A DNA stretch of 8,541 nt from Bacteroidales bacterium (GTDB taxonomy: Bacteria > Bacteroidota > Bacteroidia > Bacteroidales > WCHB1-69). The stretch spans positions 1 to 8,541 of the forward strand of contig JAFZUH010000147.1 of NCBI GenBank assembly GCA_017618435.1. The letters are read 5' to 3'. The notes beneath the pieces were generated by a model. It did no database searches and was not told the origin of the DNA. It was given only the letters and a program-made list of their open reading frames with translations. Shown one piece after another: positions 6,470-8,541 of this stretch (positions are counted from its first letter, which is position 1; every line of letters begins with the position of its first letter). The position numbers and the translations under genes are program-made.

Positions 6470-8182
6470 TTATAGGTTGATATGTTTATAGGCTTCCCAT
6501 GTTGTTTCGTCAATGGCAAGAATATAATTTTCTTTTTCTCTATTTTGAGCGTCTGCCATGGCGATGAAAATATGAGCGGAATCAACAAACATATCATTTT
6601 TGTCTGCATCAGCCAATAGGAGATGTCCCATAATGATATTGGCAGCGGTTTCAACCAATCGTCTGGCAATTAAATCATAAATTTCAGCGATGTTGATAGC
6701 CTTTGCTTTTTCGCATATCATTTCATAACGGGTTCTCATATCTATTAACCTGTTTTTCAATGATTCAAATTCAGGTTTGATAGATTGTGCTTCGTATTCT
6801 TTCATTTGGTTGAGGTATACGCCTGTACCCACGGCACGTATGGCAGCCACTACTTGTAATTGAGATGTGCCTTCGTATATGGAAGTGATACGGGCATCAC
6901 GATACATTCTTTCCATAGGAAAATCTTTCATATAGCCTGTTCCGCCATGTACTTGGATTGCATCGTAGGTTACCTGATTGACATATTCACTGGACATCAG
7001 TTTCAACATTGGAGTATAAGCATCTGCCAATTTTTGATATAGTTTCATTTCTGTACGTTCTTCTGGTGTTAAGGAACGTTCTTTGGCAATAGATTCATAT
7101 ATCTTATACATATCCACAAAACGGCTGTTTTCATATAAGAGAGAACGGGCAGCGTCTATTTTAGCTTTCATATTGCCCAACATTTCTTTGATAGCCGAAA
7201 AATTGATGATTTTTTTGCCATATTGTTCTCTTTCGTTGGCATATTTTACGGTTTCTCTGTAAGCGGCTTCAGACAAGCCTACCGATTGTGCTGCCACGCC
7301 AAGTCTTGCTCCATTCATCAGGGTCATGACATATTTTATCAAGCCGAATCTACGTTCGCCAACCAATTGGGCAGGGGCATTGTTGAATACCAATTCGCAG
7401 GTAGGAGAGCCTTTTATACCCAGTTTGTGTTCAATTCTTCTTACGGTAACGGCTTTGTCTTTTCTGTCGTAGAGAAAATAAGACAATCCTCTTGCATCTT
7501 TGGTGCCTTCTTCCGAACGTGCCAATACCAATTTAATGTCGGCATCGCCATTGGTGATGAAACGTTTTACGCCGTTGAGTCGCCAGCAATTGTTTTGTTC
7601 GTCAAAATGAGCCTTGAGTTGTACGGCTTGCAGGTCAGAACCCGCATCGGGTTCTGTCAAGTCCATAGAACAAGTATATCCTTTATTGATTAAAGGTAAA
7701 TATTTGTTTTTCAACTCTTCAGAAGCAAATTCATAGATAGTTTCGGCACAGTCTTGCAATCCCCAAATGTTAGCGAAACCACAATCGGCACGTGCTACCA
7801 TTTCGGCGGCCATGACGTATGGCACCATAGAAAAGTTCAAACCATTGTATTTTCTTGGTAGGGCAATGCCATATACACCTGCCTCTGTGAGTGCTTTATG
7901 GTTTTCTTGTGTACCTTTGGCATACACCACTTCGCCATTTACCAAATGAGCACCTTCTTCATCAACACTTTCTGCATTGGGGGCAATAATATCTCCGCAT
8001 ATTTCTCCAATAATTTCCAAAATTTTGGAATAGGAGTCCATTGCATCGTCAAAATCTATAGGTGCAGTGTCATATTGTTCCGCTTCTTTATAATTATTTT
8101 CTTTCAATTCAACAATCTTTTTCATCAAAGGATGAGAAAGGTGAAATTGTAGAAATTCGTTGTCTAAAAAAAAGTTTGCCAT
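6470..8182 (-). CDS. Acyl-CoA dehydrogenase, long form with C-terminal extension
   Basis: This 570-residue flavoprotein should oxidise an acyl-CoA to the trans-2-enoyl-CoA (or run in reverse), passing electrons from FAD to ETF. The family order is complete: N-terminal helical domain, DLTEPDAGSD (174-183) and FITNGD (208-213) of the flavin/substrate middle domain, then the helical C-domain with NEREQYGKKI (316-325), GGTGYMKDFPMERMYRDARI and IYEGTSQLQ. E437 in IYEGT occupies the catalytic-base position of medium- and short-chain enzymes. It is about 190 residues longer than classical forms: there is an insert around 355-388, rich in charged residues, and a helical extension from about 460 to 570, as in long-form enzymes with an extra C-terminal domain (Pfam AcylCoA_dehydrog C-terminal type). 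Chain-length preference cannot be read. It begins 26 bp after etfA and ends at a strong terminator, so it is the last gene of an etf operon. The leader is A/T-rich. Confidence 0.94.
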   Translation of the reverse strand: MANFFLDNEFLQFHLSHPLMKKIVELKENNYKEAEQYDTAPIDFDDAMDSYSKILEIIGEICGDIIAPNAESVDEEGAHLVNGEVVYAKGTQENHKALTEAGVYGIALPRKYNGLNFSMVPYVMAAEMVARADCGFANIWGLQDCAETIYEFASEELKNKYLPLINKGYTCSMDLTEPDAGSDLQAVQLKAHFDEQNNCWRLNGVKRFITNGDADIKLVLARSEEGTKDARGLSYFLYDRKDKAVTVRRIEHKLGIKGSPTCELVFNNAPAQLVGERRFGLIKYVMTLMNGARLGVAAQSVGLSEAAYRETVKYANEREQYGKKIINFSAIKEMLGNMKAKIDAARSLLYENSRFVDMYKIYESIAKERSLTPEERTEMKLYQKLADAYTPMLKLMSSEYVNQVTYDAIQVHGGTGYMKDFPMERMYRDARITSIYEGTSQLQVVAAIRAVGTGVYLNQMKEYEAQSIKPEFESLKNRLIDMRTRYEMICEKAKAINIAEIYDLIARRLVETAANIIMGHLLLADADKNDMFVDSAHIFIAMADAQNREKENYILAIDETTWEAYKHINL

Positions 8183-8208
8183 AATTCTTTTTATTTTACT
8201 ATCAAAAT

Positions 8209-8541
8209 TTATTTAGCATGTTTTTTATAATACGTAATCAACTTGGGCAATACCTGCATAACATCACCTACAAGGGTGTAGTCTGCAATGGCATTGATAG
8301 GAGCGTTCGCATCGGTGTTGATACTGATAATTTTAGCCGATTGGTCCATACCTGCTCTATGTTGTACAGAGCCAGAAATACCACAAGCGATATACAATTT
8401 TGGTCTTACGGTAACCCCTGTTTGTCCAATTTGTCTTTCGTGTTCGCAAAATCCTGCATCCACTGCAGCACGGGTTGCCCCGACTTCTGCGTTTAACACG
8501 TCTGCCAATTGGAATAGTTGGTTGAAATTTTCTTTATTACC
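8209..8541 (-). CDS. etfA: Electron-transfer flavoprotein alpha subunit, C-terminal part only
   Basis: The frame is open to the window edge, giving 110 residues starting GNKENFNQLFQLADVLNAEV; the N-terminal two thirds lie beyond base 8541. This is the FAD-binding domain of EtfA: VGATRAAVDAG, QIGQTG, KLYIACGISGSVQH, INTDANAPI and ADYTLVGD are all family hallmarks that cradle FAD. EtfA pairs with EtfB to carry electrons from acyl-CoA dehydrogenases to a quinone reductase or another acceptor. The TTG codon at 8506-8508 is an internal Leu, not a start, since conserved EtfA sequence continues upstream of it. The downstream acyl-CoA dehydrogenase is the probable electron partner, and etfB is expected just outside the window, which is an inference. 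Whether this ETF is of the bifurcating kind cannot be decided from this part. Confidence 0.95.
   Translation of the reverse strand, partial: GNKENFNQLFQLADVLNAEVGATRAAVDAGFCEHERQIGQTGVTVRPKLYIACGISGSVQHRAGMDQSAKIISINTDANAPINAIADYTLVGDVMQVLPKLITYYKKHAK

Noticed and set aside
7223..7693. 156-residue plus-strand open frame inside the acyl-CoA dehydrogenase
   Set aside because: It lies antisense to the highly conserved middle domain, and its product is low-plausibility and Phe/Cys-rich. It is a shadow of the real gene.
8506..8508. TTG as a start codon for a small protein of 99 residues
   Set aside because: Conserved EtfA sequence continues upstream to the window edge, so this is an internal leucine in a truncated gene.

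Overview
This window looks like an ordinary chromosomal stretch from an A+T-rich member of the Bacteroidota, probably close to the Bacteroidales. Three things point there. Promoter-like TAnnTTTG boxes lie upstream of the gene starts, and no clear Shine-Dalgarno sequence is seen where starts can be examined. Exported proteins end their signal peptides in the 'AQ' style common in this phylum. The etfA to acyl-CoA dehydrogenase order is one I recall from Bacteroidales such as Porphyromonas. No mobile element, CRISPR array, tRNA, rRNA or phage gene was seen.

Layout from left to right. Bases 1-1344 (+) hold the 3' part of ahcY (S-adenosylhomocysteine hydrolase), closed by a strong intrinsic terminator. 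Facing it is a three-gene minus-strand operon read from about 3837 down to 1415: rpe (ribulose-phosphate 3-epimerase), an exported protein that resembles a beta-propeller, and a YhcC-type radical SAM protein. The last two genes overlap by 16 bases. A divergent promoter region (3838-4017) separates this operon from a plus-strand exported serine hydrolase of the class C beta-lactamase/PBP4-like family (4018-5130). That gene ends in an A/T-rich hairpin which abuts, and partly overlaps, the promoter of fba, a class II fructose-bisphosphate aldolase (5235-6206, +). A 263-bp convergent region (6207-6469) carries one terminator for fba and a perfect 26-nt palindromic terminator for the genes on the other side. 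The right end is a minus-strand operon with the C-terminal part of etfA (electron-transfer flavoprotein alpha subunit, cut by the window edge) followed 26 bp later by a 570-residue acyl-CoA dehydrogenase.

Functionally the window is mostly central metabolism: the methyl cycle (ahcY), the pentose phosphate pathway (rpe), glycolysis/gluconeogenesis (fba) and acyl-CoA oxidation or reduction with electron transfer through ETF. The less understood pieces are the propeller-like protein, the YhcC radical SAM protein coupled to it, and the exported serine hydrolase. I found no convincing undescribed system. The findings are modest leads, mainly about that operon, the extended acyl-CoA dehydrogenase and the compact intergenic regulation.
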